Source of the DNA: Streptomyces tateyamensis
GTDB lineage: Bacteria > Actinomycetota > Actinomycetes > Streptomycetales > Streptomycetaceae
NCBI RefSeq assembly: GCF_003205575.1
Contig: NZ_PYBW01000043.1
Span: 4,123-66,658, forward strand
Direction of reading: 5' to 3'
DNA length: 62,536 bases
Shown here: positions 35,033 through 42,760 of the stretch, piece after piece
How positions within the stretch are numbered: position 1 is the first letter of the stretch
How the letters are laid out: each line of letters opens with the position of its first letter
The notes under the pieces: generated by a model
What the model saw: only the letters and a program-made list of their open reading frames with translations
Databases searched by the model: none
Told to the model about the DNA's origin: nothing
Program-made: the position numbers and the translations under genes

Positions 35033-36924
35033 GCCACCCCGGCACCGCCTCCGCACTCCCTGTCCGCACCCCCGAAGCCGCACTCACTGCCACCACCGGC
35101 GCCGCACTGGTCCTGCTGACCGACTGGACGCTCGAACTGGCCGAGCAGCTCAGCCGCCACGCGCTCGCCCACCCCGTGGCCCTGGTGCCGGTCCGCTGCG
35201 ACGGCGCGCTGGTCGTGGTCGGCCCGGTGCTGCGGCCGGGTGCCGCGGGCTGCCTGTGCTGCGCCGAGTACCAGCGGCTGGCCACCGCGGGTGGCCGGGT
35301 GCCCTGGCAGCGGCCCCAGCTGACCCTCGCCGGGCTGGTCGCGCCGGTCTTCGAGGAGGCGGTCACCGCCCTCGCCACCGAGCTGCTCGCCCCGCCGGCC
35401 CCCGCCCCCGGCGAGCCGGCCATGGTGCACCTGCTCCACCAGGCCCGCGCGACCTGGTCCACCCACCGGATCCGCCCGGTCGGCGGCTGCCCGGTCTGCG
35501 CGCCGCTGCCGGCGGACCGCGAGCAGGGCGCCGAGGTACCGACGGCGCCGCTGCCGCTGCCCGACCCCGCCACCCTGCGCAGCCCCAACTCCCGTACCGG
35601 CAGCGCCGGTCTGCGGGCCGCCCTGCTCGACGAGCGGTTCGGCCCGGTGCGCCGGGTGGTCCGCACCGAGGACTCGGCCTTCAGCCTGACCAGCGCCTAC
35701 GTCACCGACGGCCGTCCGCTGGACGACGGCGGCTACGGCCGGGCGGCGCAGTTCGAGGAGAGCGAACGGGTGGCGCTGTTCGAGGGCGTCGAGCGGTTGA
35801 CCGGGATGCGGCCGACCGGCCGGCGGACCGTGCTGCGCGCCTCCTTCGCGCGGTTGGGCGCCGGGCGGGCGGTGGACCCCGAGCGGCTTGGCCTGCCCGA
35901 TCCGCGCTACCACGGCCACCCCGCGAGCACCTGCGTCCCGTACACCCCCGAGCTGGAGCTGGACTGGGTGCACGGGTGGTCGCTGACCGCCGCCCGCCCG
36001 GTCGCGGTGCCCGAGCACGTGGCCTACTGGGGCCTGCCGGACACCGGCAGCCCCAAGGTGGTCTACGAGTGCTCCAACGGCTGCGGCCTGGGCAACAGCC
36101 CGGCGGAGGCGGTGCTGTACGGGCTCTTCGAAGTGGCGGAGCGGGACGCCTTCCTGATGGTCTGGTACACCGCCACGCCGCTGCGCCGGATTGCGCTGCC
36201 CGCCGACGACCCCGAGGTCCGCGCGCTCGCCGACCGCACCGCGCTGCTCGGCTACCGGCTGGTGCTGCTCGACGCCACCAACGACTTCGGGATCCCGGCC
36301 GTGCTGGCCCTGTGCCAGTACCAGGGGTCCGCCCCAAACGCCCCGCGCGCCTTCCTGGCCGCCGGGGCACACCACGATCCGCGCCGGGCCGTCCGCGCGG
36401 CAGTGGTCGAGGTGGTCACCACCGTGCACGCCTGCGCCCGCCGCGCCCAGGCCGAGGACCGCCCGTACGCGCCGGACCGGCTGCGCCCGATGCTGGAGCA
36501 GCCGGAGCTGGTTCGCGGCCTGGAGGACCACGTCGGCCTGAACACCCTGCCCGAGGCACAGGACCGCCTCGCATTCCTGTTCGACTCCGCCGACGCGCCG
36601 CCCCTCGAGCTGCGCGAGGTGTGGCCGCACCCGCCGCAGCCGGTCCCGGACCTGGCCGCCTTCCTGCGCGGCACCGTCGAGCGGCTGGCCGGGCAGGGCC
36701 TGGAGGTGCTCGCGGTCCGCCAGGACGAGCCCGGTGTCCGCGACCGGCTCGGCCTGTACAGCGCGAAGGTCGTGGTCCCGGGTTCGCTGCCGATGACCTT
36801 CGGCCACGTCAACCACCGCACCCGCGGCCTGCCCCGGCTGCTGGAGGTCCCGCACCGCCTCGGCCGCACCGGACGGGCGCTGCGGTACGAGGAGTTGACG
36901 ATCCATCCGCACCCATTCCCGTGA
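35029..36924 (+). CDS. lazE: YcaO cyclodehydratase (LazE-like)
   Basis: A 631-residue protein. Residues 1-170 carry two zinc-type cysteine pairs (C75xxC78, C154xxC157) like the C-terminal part of TOMM E1-like proteins. The YcaO domain follows, with EESERVALFEGVERL (243-257), NGCGLGNSPAEAVLYGLFEVAERDAF and, at the extreme C-terminus, PHPFP. The last fits the PxPxP motif of azoline-forming YcaO enzymes. It uses ATP to cyclise Cys/Ser side chains onto the backbone. Coupled to lazD upstream; lazF starts 22 bp downstream. Confidence 0.95.
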   Translation: MSHPGTASALPVRTPEAALTATTGAALVLLTDWTLELAEQLSRHALAHPVALVPVRCDGALVVVGPVLRPGAAGCLCCAEYQRLATAGGRVPWQRPQLTLAGLVAPVFEEAVTALATELLAPPAPAPGEPAMVHLLHQARATWSTHRIRPVGGCPVCAPLPADREQGAEVPTAPLPLPDPATLRSPNSRTGSAGLRAALLDERFGPVRRVVRTEDSAFSLTSAYVTDGRPLDDGGYGRAAQFEESERVALFEGVERLTGMRPTGRRTVLRASFARLGAGRAVDPERLGLPDPRYHGHPASTCVPYTPELELDWVHGWSLTAARPVAVPEHVAYWGLPDTGSPKVVYECSNGCGLGNSPAEAVLYGLFEVAERDAFLMVWYTATPLRRIALPADDPEVRALADRTALLGYRLVLLDATNDFGIPAVLALCQYQGSAPNAPRAFLAAGAHHDPRRAVRAAVVEVVTTVHACARRAQAEDRPYAPDRLRPMLEQPELVRGLEDHVGLNTLPEAQDRLAFLFDSADAPPLELREVWPHPPQPVPDLAAFLRGTVERLAGQGLEVLAVRQDEPGVRDRLGLYSAKVVVPGSLPMTFGHVNHRTRGLPRLLEVPHRLGRTGRALRYEELTIHPHPFP

Positions 36925-36946
36925 GCTAGACGGATCGAGGACTCCG

Positions 36947-38581
36947 ATGGCCGACTGGCACAGCCTCCACCTCCACCTGAACAGCGACACCGAGCAGGTC
37001 GACCGCTTTCTCACCGGTGAACTCGCGCCGCTGCTGGACGGCCTGGTCGCCGAGCGGCAGGCAGGGGGGTGGTTCTTCATCCGCTACGGCGAGGGCGGCC
37101 CGCACCTGCGGATCCGGCTGCGCGACCTGACCCCGGCGGCGGCTGCCGAACTGCCCGCCACCCTGGCCCGGCTCGGCAAGGCGGTGCCCGCCGTCGAGGG
37201 GTCCTGGCCCGCCGCGCAGGGCGAGGTCCGCGTGGTCCCGTACGTCCCCGAGACCGAGCGGTACGGCGGGCCGGCCGCGCTGCCGGAGGCGGAGCAGGTC
37301 TTCACCGTCTCCTCCCGGGTCGCGGTCCAGGCGCTGCGTCGACCGACGAGTCCGGCCGGCCGGTTGACGCTCGGCGTGGACTTCGCCGTGACCACCGCGC
37401 TCGCCCTGGGCCTGGACCGGCTGGCCGGCGCGCAGTGGCTGCGCCGGCACGCGGCGAGCTGGCGCTGGGTCACCGAGGTCCCGCTGCTGCCGGGTGCGGT
37501 GCTGCACGCCCGGGTCAACTCGGTCTTCGCCGCGCAGCACCAGGCCCTGGTCCGCCGGGCCGAGGCGCTGCGGGCGGGGCTGGACCGGGCCGGCCTCGAG
37601 CCCTGGCTGCTGGGCTGGGCGTCCCGGGTGCGGGACAGCCAGGTGCGCGAACCCTGGGTCTGGGCCTCGCAGCTGCACATGCTCTTCAACCGGCTGGGCA
37701 TCACCCCCGACGAGGAGCGGGCGGTCTGCCGGCTCGCCGCCCGGACCCTGCTGGACGCGGGCGAACCCCCGTCCTTCTTCCCGGCCGGCCACCGCGCACC
37801 GGACCGCCAGTACCTGGAGCGGAGCAAGTTCCAGGCCGGGCGCACCCAGGACAGCACGCTGCGCACGCTGCGGCCGCAGGAGCTGGCCGCCGAGCAGCCG
37901 CGGCCCGGCGACCTCGCACTCCCCGCCGCCGGTCCGCTGCCCGCGCTCGCGCTGCGCGAGGCCTTCACCGCGCGGGTGTCGGCGCGCGGCCCGCTGCACG
38001 GCCCGCTCACCGCGGGCACCCTCGGCACCCTGCTCTGGTCCTGCCACGCCGAGAGCCACCGCACCGAGCAGCCGCTGGCCGAGGGCGGCAGTCGCACCCT
38101 GGCGCACCGCCCCTATCCGAGCGCCGGCGCGCTGTACACCGCCCGGCTGCGGCTGCTCGCGCTGTCGGTGGACGGCCTGGCGCCCGGCACCTACCAGTGC
38201 CTGCCCGGGCAGCGGGCGCTGCGGCCGATCGGGCCGGCCCCATCGGTCGCCGAACTCACCGCGCTCTCCTCCTACTTCGCCCGCCCGGCGGACGACCCGG
38301 AGCTGGTGGGCATCGAGCAGGCGCCCGCCGTGCTCGGCCTGTACCTCGACTTCGGGCTGCTGCGGCGGCGCTACGGCCTGCGGGCGCTGCGCCTGGGCCT
38401 GTTGGAGGCCGGGCACCTGGCCCAGACCCTGCTGCTCGGCGCGGCCGCCCTGGGCCTGCGCAGCATCACCCTGGCCGGCTTCCTGGACGACCTGGCCCAC
38501 GAGCTGTTCGGCCTGGACGACATCGACCAGCCGCTGCAGTACCTGCTGCCGCTGGGGGCGGCGGAGCCGGCGGCCGGCTAG
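36947..38581 (+). CDS. lazF: Fusion of glutamate-elimination domain and azoline dehydrogenase (LazF-like)
   Basis: A 544-residue bifunctional protein. The first 270 residues are a second SpaB_C-type domain (WHSLHLHLNSDTEQVDRFL, GWFFIRYGEGGPHLRIRLR), which eliminates glutamate from glutamylated Ser to give dehydroalanine. The C-terminal 250 residues are a SagB-type FMN nitroreductase (HRPYPSAGALYTARLRLLAL, LEAGHLAQTLLLGAAALGL), which oxidises azolines to azoles. The same fusion is known from LazF. This is the last gene of the RiPP operon; no transporter, protease or tailoring gene follows. Confidence 0.93.
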   Translation: MADWHSLHLHLNSDTEQVDRFLTGELAPLLDGLVAERQAGGWFFIRYGEGGPHLRIRLRDLTPAAAAELPATLARLGKAVPAVEGSWPAAQGEVRVVPYVPETERYGGPAALPEAEQVFTVSSRVAVQALRRPTSPAGRLTLGVDFAVTTALALGLDRLAGAQWLRRHAASWRWVTEVPLLPGAVLHARVNSVFAAQHQALVRRAEALRAGLDRAGLEPWLLGWASRVRDSQVREPWVWASQLHMLFNRLGITPDEERAVCRLAARTLLDAGEPPSFFPAGHRAPDRQYLERSKFQAGRTQDSTLRTLRPQELAAEQPRPGDLALPAAGPLPALALREAFTARVSARGPLHGPLTAGTLGTLLWSCHAESHRTEQPLAEGGSRTLAHRPYPSAGALYTARLRLLALSVDGLAPGTYQCLPGQRALRPIGPAPSVAELTALSSYFARPADDPELVGIEQAPAVLGLYLDFGLLRRRYGLRALRLGLLEAGHLAQTLLLGAAALGLRSITLAGFLDDLAHELFGLDDIDQPLQYLLPLGAAEPAAG

Positions 38582-38604
38582 ACCTGGCGTGGGCCCGGGT
38601 CCCG

Positions 38605-39255
38605 TCAGCGGTCCGGTTCGAGCAGGGCCTGGGTCAGGGTGGTCACCAGCCACTGCTCGAACCGGTCCCAGCCCCACTGGCGGCGGTTGACCAGCCGGTC
38701 GGCGAGCTCGGGTGCGGTCAGGGCCCAGAGCTGGTCCGCCGCCGCGGCCGGGTCCAGCCCCGGGCGCAGTCCGAACCTGGCGTCCAGGTGGCGGGCCAAC
38801 TGGGCTGTCCCGGCCGCGCGTTCGGCCTCGATGGTGTCGGCGAAGGCGCGCAGGTCCGGGTCGCCGGTGGCGGCCTGGGCCAGCACCATCACCACCAGCG
38901 GCAGCACCCGCTCGTGCAGGGTGCGGGCGATCCGCGCATAACGGCCCAGGCAGGACGGGCCGCTGTCCGCCTCGATCATCGCCCGGAACGGCGGGCGCGC
39001 CGCCATCGGGACCGGCTCGTCCTCGCCCGCGAGCGCCGTGTCGTAGACGGCCCTGAGGAGTGCGGGCTTGCCGCCGACCGTGTTGTACACCGTCTGCACA
39101 CTGACCCCCGCGGCGCGGGCGACGGCGGCCAAGGTCGTGCCCAGGTAACCGTGTTCGAGCAGGAGGGCGGTCGCGGCGGCGAGCACCCGGCGGCGCGTGT
39201 CGAGCGACTGCTCGGCGCGCAACGGACTGGAGTACCCGCGTTTCGCCCGCTCCAT
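38605..39255 (-). CDS. TetR-family regulator
   Basis: A 216-residue TetR protein. The N-terminal DNA-binding domain (RRRVLAAATALLLEHGYLGT, TLAAVARAAGVSVQTVYNTV) is followed by a variable ligand-binding domain. It converges on the RiPP operon end (24 bp apart) and diverges from the SnoaL-like gene, with a long palindrome in the divergent region (39284-39324) that it probably binds. Whether it also controls the RiPP genes is not evident. Confidence 0.9.
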   Translation of the reverse strand: MERAKRGYSSPLRAEQSLDTRRRVLAAATALLLEHGYLGTTLAAVARAAGVSVQTVYNTVGGKPALLRAVYDTALAGEDEPVPMAARPPFRAMIEADSGPSCLGRYARIARTLHERVLPLVVMVLAQAATGDPDLRAFADTIEAERAAGTAQLARHLDARFGLRPGLDPAAAADQLWALTAPELADRLVNRRQWGWDRFEQWLVTTLTQALLEPDR

Positions 39256-39283
39256 CCGCGGCCCTCCGCCACCCTTGACACTT

Positions 39284-39324
39284 CACTGGAACCGCAATCA
39301 ATCTGATTGAAGAAGGTTCCAGTG
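39284..39324. promoter_or_regulatory. Palindromic operator between TetR and SnoaL-like genes
   Basis: CACTGGAACC (39284-39293) and GGTTCCAGTG (39315-39324) are exact inverted copies. Within them AATCA/TGATT forms an inner palindrome. A TTGACA -35-like element lies at 39275-39280. The site is probably bound by the adjacent TetR protein and controls both genes. Confidence 0.7.
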
Positions 39325-39357
39325 TAATCGGCTCCACCGACGACGGGAGGCCGGATC

Positions 39358-39906
39358 ATGGCCGACGCCCCTTCCGACTCCGACAGCTGCGCCGGCTCCG
39401 CGCACAAGGCGCTCTGCCTGCGCTTCGTCCAGCTGATGGCGGCCGGCGAGCTGGCGGACTTCGCATCCGTGGTGCACCCGCAGGCCGTCAACCGCGAGGC
39501 GCTGCGCGAGCCGGCGGCCTGCCGCGGCCAGGGCCCCGCCGCGTTCCACGCCACCGCGCTCTGGCTGCGCGGCGCTTTCGCGGACCTGCGCTGGGAGCTG
39601 GCCGACGCCGTGGCCGAGGGCGAGTTGGTGGTGCTGCACACCACCATGTCGGGCCGTCAGGTCGGCCCGTTCACCGTCTACGGACCCGATGCCCGCCCCG
39701 TGCGGGTCTTCCCGCCCACCGGCCGCACCTTCAGCGTCCTGCAGTCGCACTGGTGCCGCCTGCAGGACGGGCTGGTGATCGAGCACTGGGCCAATCGCGA
39801 CGACCTGGGGCAGGCGCAGCAGCTCGGCTGGGTCCCACCCTCGCTGCCGTACCTGCTGCGGAGGGGCCGGGCCACGGCCGCCGCCCGCCGCGCCGCTCGC
39901 GGGTAG
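39358..39906 (+). CDS. SnoaL-like (ester cyclase / NTF2-fold) protein
   Basis: A 182-residue NTF2-fold protein of the SnoaL/ester-cyclase type: LCLRFVQLMAAGELADFASVVHPQAVNREA, then FHATALWLRGAFADLRWEL, and a terminal HWANRDDLGQAQQLGW. Family members close rings in aromatic polyketides or act as steroid isomerase-like proteins; most are unassigned. It is divergent from the TetR gene with a shared operator and is probably the target of that repressor. Confidence 0.85.
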   Translation: MADAPSDSDSCAGSAHKALCLRFVQLMAAGELADFASVVHPQAVNREALREPAACRGQGPAAFHATALWLRGAFADLRWELADAVAEGELVVLHTTMSGRQVGPFTVYGPDARPVRVFPPTGRTFSVLQSHWCRLQDGLVIEHWANRDDLGQAQQLGWVPPSLPYLLRRGRATAAARRAARG

Positions 39907-39909
39907 CTT

Positions 39910-39945
39910 CTGGACAGTCGTCCAGATAGGCTGGACACCTGTCCA
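39910..39945 (+). promoter_or_regulatory. Two TGGAC/GTCCA palindromes upstream of the DUF1304-TetR operon
   Basis: CTGGAC-AGTC-GTCCAG (39910-39925) and CTGGACACCTGTCCAT (39930-39945) are two similar inverted repeats with 20-bp spacing, directly before the DUF1304 gene. They fit autoregulation by the TetR protein encoded downstream. Confidence 0.65.
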
Positions 39946-39971
39946 TGATGCCCGACGGGTTGGGAGCCCTG

Positions 39972-40334
39972 ATGACGACGACCGCGCACGTGCTGGTGGC
40001 CCTGGTGGCCGCGCTGCACGCGTACATCCTGGTGCTGGAGATGTTCCTCTGGGAGCGGCCGCCGGGCCGCAAGCTCTCCGGGTTCGACGCGCAGCTGGCC
40101 CGGGCCACGGCCACGCTGGCCGCGAACCAGGGGCTGTACAACGGATTCCTGGCAGCCGGCCTGGTCTGGGGCCTGGTGGCCGCGGATCCGACCGGCCTGC
40201 GGGTGCAGGTCTTCTTCCTCTGCTGCGTGCTGGTGGCCGGCGTCTACGGCGGGCTCACCGCCAACCGGCGGATCCTGTTCGCCCAGGCCCTGCCGGGCGC
40301 CCTCGCGCTCGCCGCCGTCCTGCTGACCCGATGA
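39972..40334 (+). CDS. DUF1304 family small membrane protein
   Basis: A 120-residue protein with four hydrophobic helices: HVLVALVAALHAYILVLEMFLW, NQGLYNGFLAAGLVWGL, VQVFFLCCVLVAGVYGG, and ALPGALALAAVLL. The spacing and the LEMFLW and NQGLYNGFLA segments match DUF1304. The ATG at 39972 has GGGAG at good spacing. Its stop overlaps the start of the TetR gene (ATGA), so the membrane protein and regulator are made together. Function unknown. Confidence 0.88.
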   Translation: MTTTAHVLVALVAALHAYILVLEMFLWERPPGRKLSGFDAQLARATATLAANQGLYNGFLAAGLVWGLVAADPTGLRVQVFFLCCVLVAGVYGGLTANRRILFAQALPGALALAAVLLTR

Positions 40335-40897
40335 CCGCGGCGCCCGCCGACCCGCGCGCGGCCCGGACCAGGGCCCGGCTGCGGGCGGCCCTGCTGGCGG
40401 AGTGCGCGGAACAGCCGCTGGCCCAGGTCAGCGTAGCCGCCCTGGTCCGCCGGGCGGGCGTCGGGCGGGCCACCTTCTACCTGCATTACGCCGACCTGGA
40501 GGCGCTCGCCGTCGACGCCTGCGCCGACGTGGTGCGCGAGGCCGTGGACGCGCTGCACGCCTGGCGCGGCGTCCCCGATCCGGCGAGCCCGCCGCCGCCG
40601 CTGCTGGCGTTCTTCGACGAACTGGCCGCGCAGGCCGCGCTGCACCGGGAGCTGCTCACGCCCGGGGGCGGCGGGCCGCTCGGCCTGCTGCTGCACCGGG
40701 AGCTGCGCGCCCGCAGCCGGACCGAACGCGCCCTGGCCGGTGCCCCGGCCCCGGACCTGTTCGCCTCCGCCGTGGCCGCCACCTTCGTCGGCGTCCTGGC
40801 CGACTGGCTGCACGGCCTGATCGAAGCCACCCCCGGCGAGCTCGCCGGGCAGGTCTGGCGCCTGCTGATCAACCTGCACCGCACCCCGCTCTCCTGA
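40331..40897 (+). CDS. TetR-family regulator (co-transcribed with DUF1304)
   Basis: A 188-residue TetR protein with a clear helix-turn-helix (PLAQVSVAALVRRAGVGRATFYLHYADLEAL) and a C-terminal TetR_C-like domain. It is translationally coupled to the DUF1304 gene and probably represses its own operon through the palindromes at 39910-39945. Ligand unknown. Confidence 0.9.
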   Translation: MTAAPADPRAARTRARLRAALLAECAEQPLAQVSVAALVRRAGVGRATFYLHYADLEALAVDACADVVREAVDALHAWRGVPDPASPPPPLLAFFDELAAQAALHRELLTPGGGGPLGLLLHRELRARSRTERALAGAPAPDLFASAVAATFVGVLADWLHGLIEATPGELAGQVWRLLINLHRTPLS

Positions 40898-41060
40898 GGC
40901 TTCCCACCGCCGGGCCGCGCTGGACCGATCCTCGGGCACCGGGCATGGCATCCTCGGAGAACCTTTCCGGGGTGCTGTCGGATCCGGCCGGCGGCGTTCG
41001 TGGTGAGGGTGGAAGGGCGCCCGGCCGGGGCGGCCCCGTAGGCATGGGAGACGATCCCCG

Positions 41061-41384
41061 ATGCAGTACCTGCTCTCCGTGATCCACGACAGCGCTGAGT
41101 TCGGCACCGCCGAGGAGATGGCCGCGATCGACGTCTTCAACGAGCGGCTCCAGGCCGAGGGCCACTGGGTCTTCGCCGGCGGCCTCGGGACCACCGACAC
41201 GGCCACGGTGGTCGACAACCGGGGGTCGGCGGCACTGGTCACCGACGGGCCGTTCGTCGAGACCAAGGAGTACCTGGTCGGCTTCTGGATCATCGAGGCG
41301 CCCGACCTGGACGTGGCGCTCGCCCTGGCGGCCGACGGCTCCAAGGCCTGCCACCGGAAGATCGAGGTCCGGCCGTTCCTGTGA
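41061..41384 (+). CDS. YCII/DGPF-domain protein
   Basis: A 107-residue YCII-related protein with the DGPF signature (TDGPFVETKEYLVGFWIIEA). Such proteins are encoded beside ECF42 sigma factors in many actinobacteria and may influence their activity or be their targets; the biochemical role is unknown. Its stop overlaps the GTG of the sigma factor (GTGA), so the two are coupled. Confidence 0.92.
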   Translation: MQYLLSVIHDSAEFGTAEEMAAIDVFNERLQAEGHWVFAGGLGTTDTATVVDNRGSAALVTDGPFVETKEYLVGFWIIEAPDLDVALALAADGSKACHRKIEVRPFL

Positions 41385-42643
41385 CCCCGCCGACTCCGCA
41401 CGACGTCCAGGAGGCGATCACCCGGGCCCACCGCGAGGAGTGGGCCCGGGTGGTCGCGGCGCTGACCCGGCGGTTCGGCGCCCTCGACACCGCCGAGGAG
41501 GCGGCCGCCGAGGCGTTCGCGACCGCCGTGGAGCGCTGGCCGGCCGACGGCGTGCCGCCCAACCCCGGCGGCTGGCTGACCACCACGGCCCACCGCAAGG
41601 CGATCGACCGGATCCGTCGCGAGGCCAAGCGCGACGCGAAGCAGCAGGAGGCCCAACTGTCGTACCACGCCCCGCCGGAGCCGCCCGAGCCGACCGGCCC
41701 GATCGACGACGAGCGGCTGCGGCTGGTCTTCACCTGCTGCCACCCCGCGCTCGCCATGGAGGCCCGGGTCGCGCTGACGCTGCGTCTGGTCGGCGGTCTG
41801 ACGGTGGCCGAGATCGCCCATGCCTTCCTGGTCCAGGAGAACACGGTGGGCCAGCGGATCACCCGCGCCAAGGCCAAGATCAAGGCGGCCGGCATCCCGT
41901 ACCGGGTTCCGTCCGCGGCCCAGCTGCCGGAGCGGGTCTCCGGTGTGCTCGCCGTCCTCTACCTCGTCTTCAACGAGGGCTACCTGGCGAGCGGTCCCGG
42001 CACCGATCCGGTCCGGTCCGATCTGACCGCCGAGGCGATCCGGCTCACCCGGCTGACCCGCGCCCTGCTGCCGGAGGACGGCGAGGTGGCCGGACTGCTC
42101 GCGCTGATGCTGCTCACCGAGGCCCGCCGCCCCGCCCGCCTGTCGCCGAGCGGCGAGCTGGTCACCCTCGGCGAGCAGGACCGCGCCGCCTGGGACCGGG
42201 CCCTGATCGCCGAGGGCCACCAACTGGTCCGCGAGCGCCTGGCCACCGGCAAACCGGCCGGCCGCTACCAGGTGCTGGCCGCGATCAACGCCGTGCACAC
42301 CTCGGCCCGCTCGCTGGACGAGACCGACTGGTCCCAGGTGGTCGCCCTCTACGACCTGCTCCTGCGCCTGGACCCCTCCCCCGTCGTGGCCCTCAACCGC
42401 GCGGTAGCCGTGGCCGAACTCGACGGCCCCGCCGTGGGCCTGGCCACCGTCGACCGCCTGGCCGCCCCCCTGGCCGGCTACCACGCCTACCACGCCACCC
42501 GCGCCGACCTGCTGCGCCGCCTGAGCCGCACCCAGGAGGCCCGCACCGCCTACGACACCGCCATCACCCTGACCACCAACCCCGCAGAGGCCGACCACCT
42601 GACCCGCCGCCGCGACGAACTCCCCCGGGAGGACGACCGGTAG
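41381..42643 (+). CDS. ECF42-group RNA polymerase sigma factor with C-terminal extension
   Basis: A 420-residue sigma factor. Region 2 contains LTRRFGALDTAEEAAAEAFATAVERWP; region 4 contains LTLRLVGGLTVAEIAHAFLVQENTVGQRITRAKAKI. About 200 extra C-terminal residues (DUF6596/TPR-like, ending DTAITLTTNPAEADHLTRRR) are characteristic of ECF42. No anti-sigma factor is nearby; control in this group is thought to involve the extension and the DGPF partner. The GTG start overlaps the YCII stop. Confidence 0.92.
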   Translation: MTPPTPHDVQEAITRAHREEWARVVAALTRRFGALDTAEEAAAEAFATAVERWPADGVPPNPGGWLTTTAHRKAIDRIRREAKRDAKQQEAQLSYHAPPEPPEPTGPIDDERLRLVFTCCHPALAMEARVALTLRLVGGLTVAEIAHAFLVQENTVGQRITRAKAKIKAAGIPYRVPSAAQLPERVSGVLAVLYLVFNEGYLASGPGTDPVRSDLTAEAIRLTRLTRALLPEDGEVAGLLALMLLTEARRPARLSPSGELVTLGEQDRAAWDRALIAEGHQLVRERLATGKPAGRYQVLAAINAVHTSARSLDETDWSQVVALYDLLLRLDPSPVVALNRAVAVAELDGPAVGLATVDRLAAPLAGYHAYHATRADLLRRLSRTQEARTAYDTAITLTTNPAEADHLTRRRDELPREDDR

Positions 42644-42706
42644 CGAGTCCCAGCCTCGGGCGCGGGGGCGGACGTTCACCCGGTGGACGGACGAGGCGGG
42701 AACGGC

Positions 42707-42738
42707 GGTGCCGCCGTGGGGTGTCCCACGGCGGCACC
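42707..42738. terminator. 14-bp hairpin terminator between ECF42 and GH87 genes
   Basis: GGTGCCGCCGTGGG pairs with CCCACGGCGGCACC around a GTGT loop, between two convergent genes. Confidence 0.85.
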
Positions 42739-42760
42739 GGGCGGGTGGATTGACAGGGGG

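Noticed and set aside
28622..38581. Lanthipeptide or goadsporin-type linear azole peptide cluster
   Set aside because: The split LanB domains, the stand-alone pyridine-synthase-like protein and LazA-like cores fit a macrocyclic thiopeptide better; there is no LanC or acetyltransferase.
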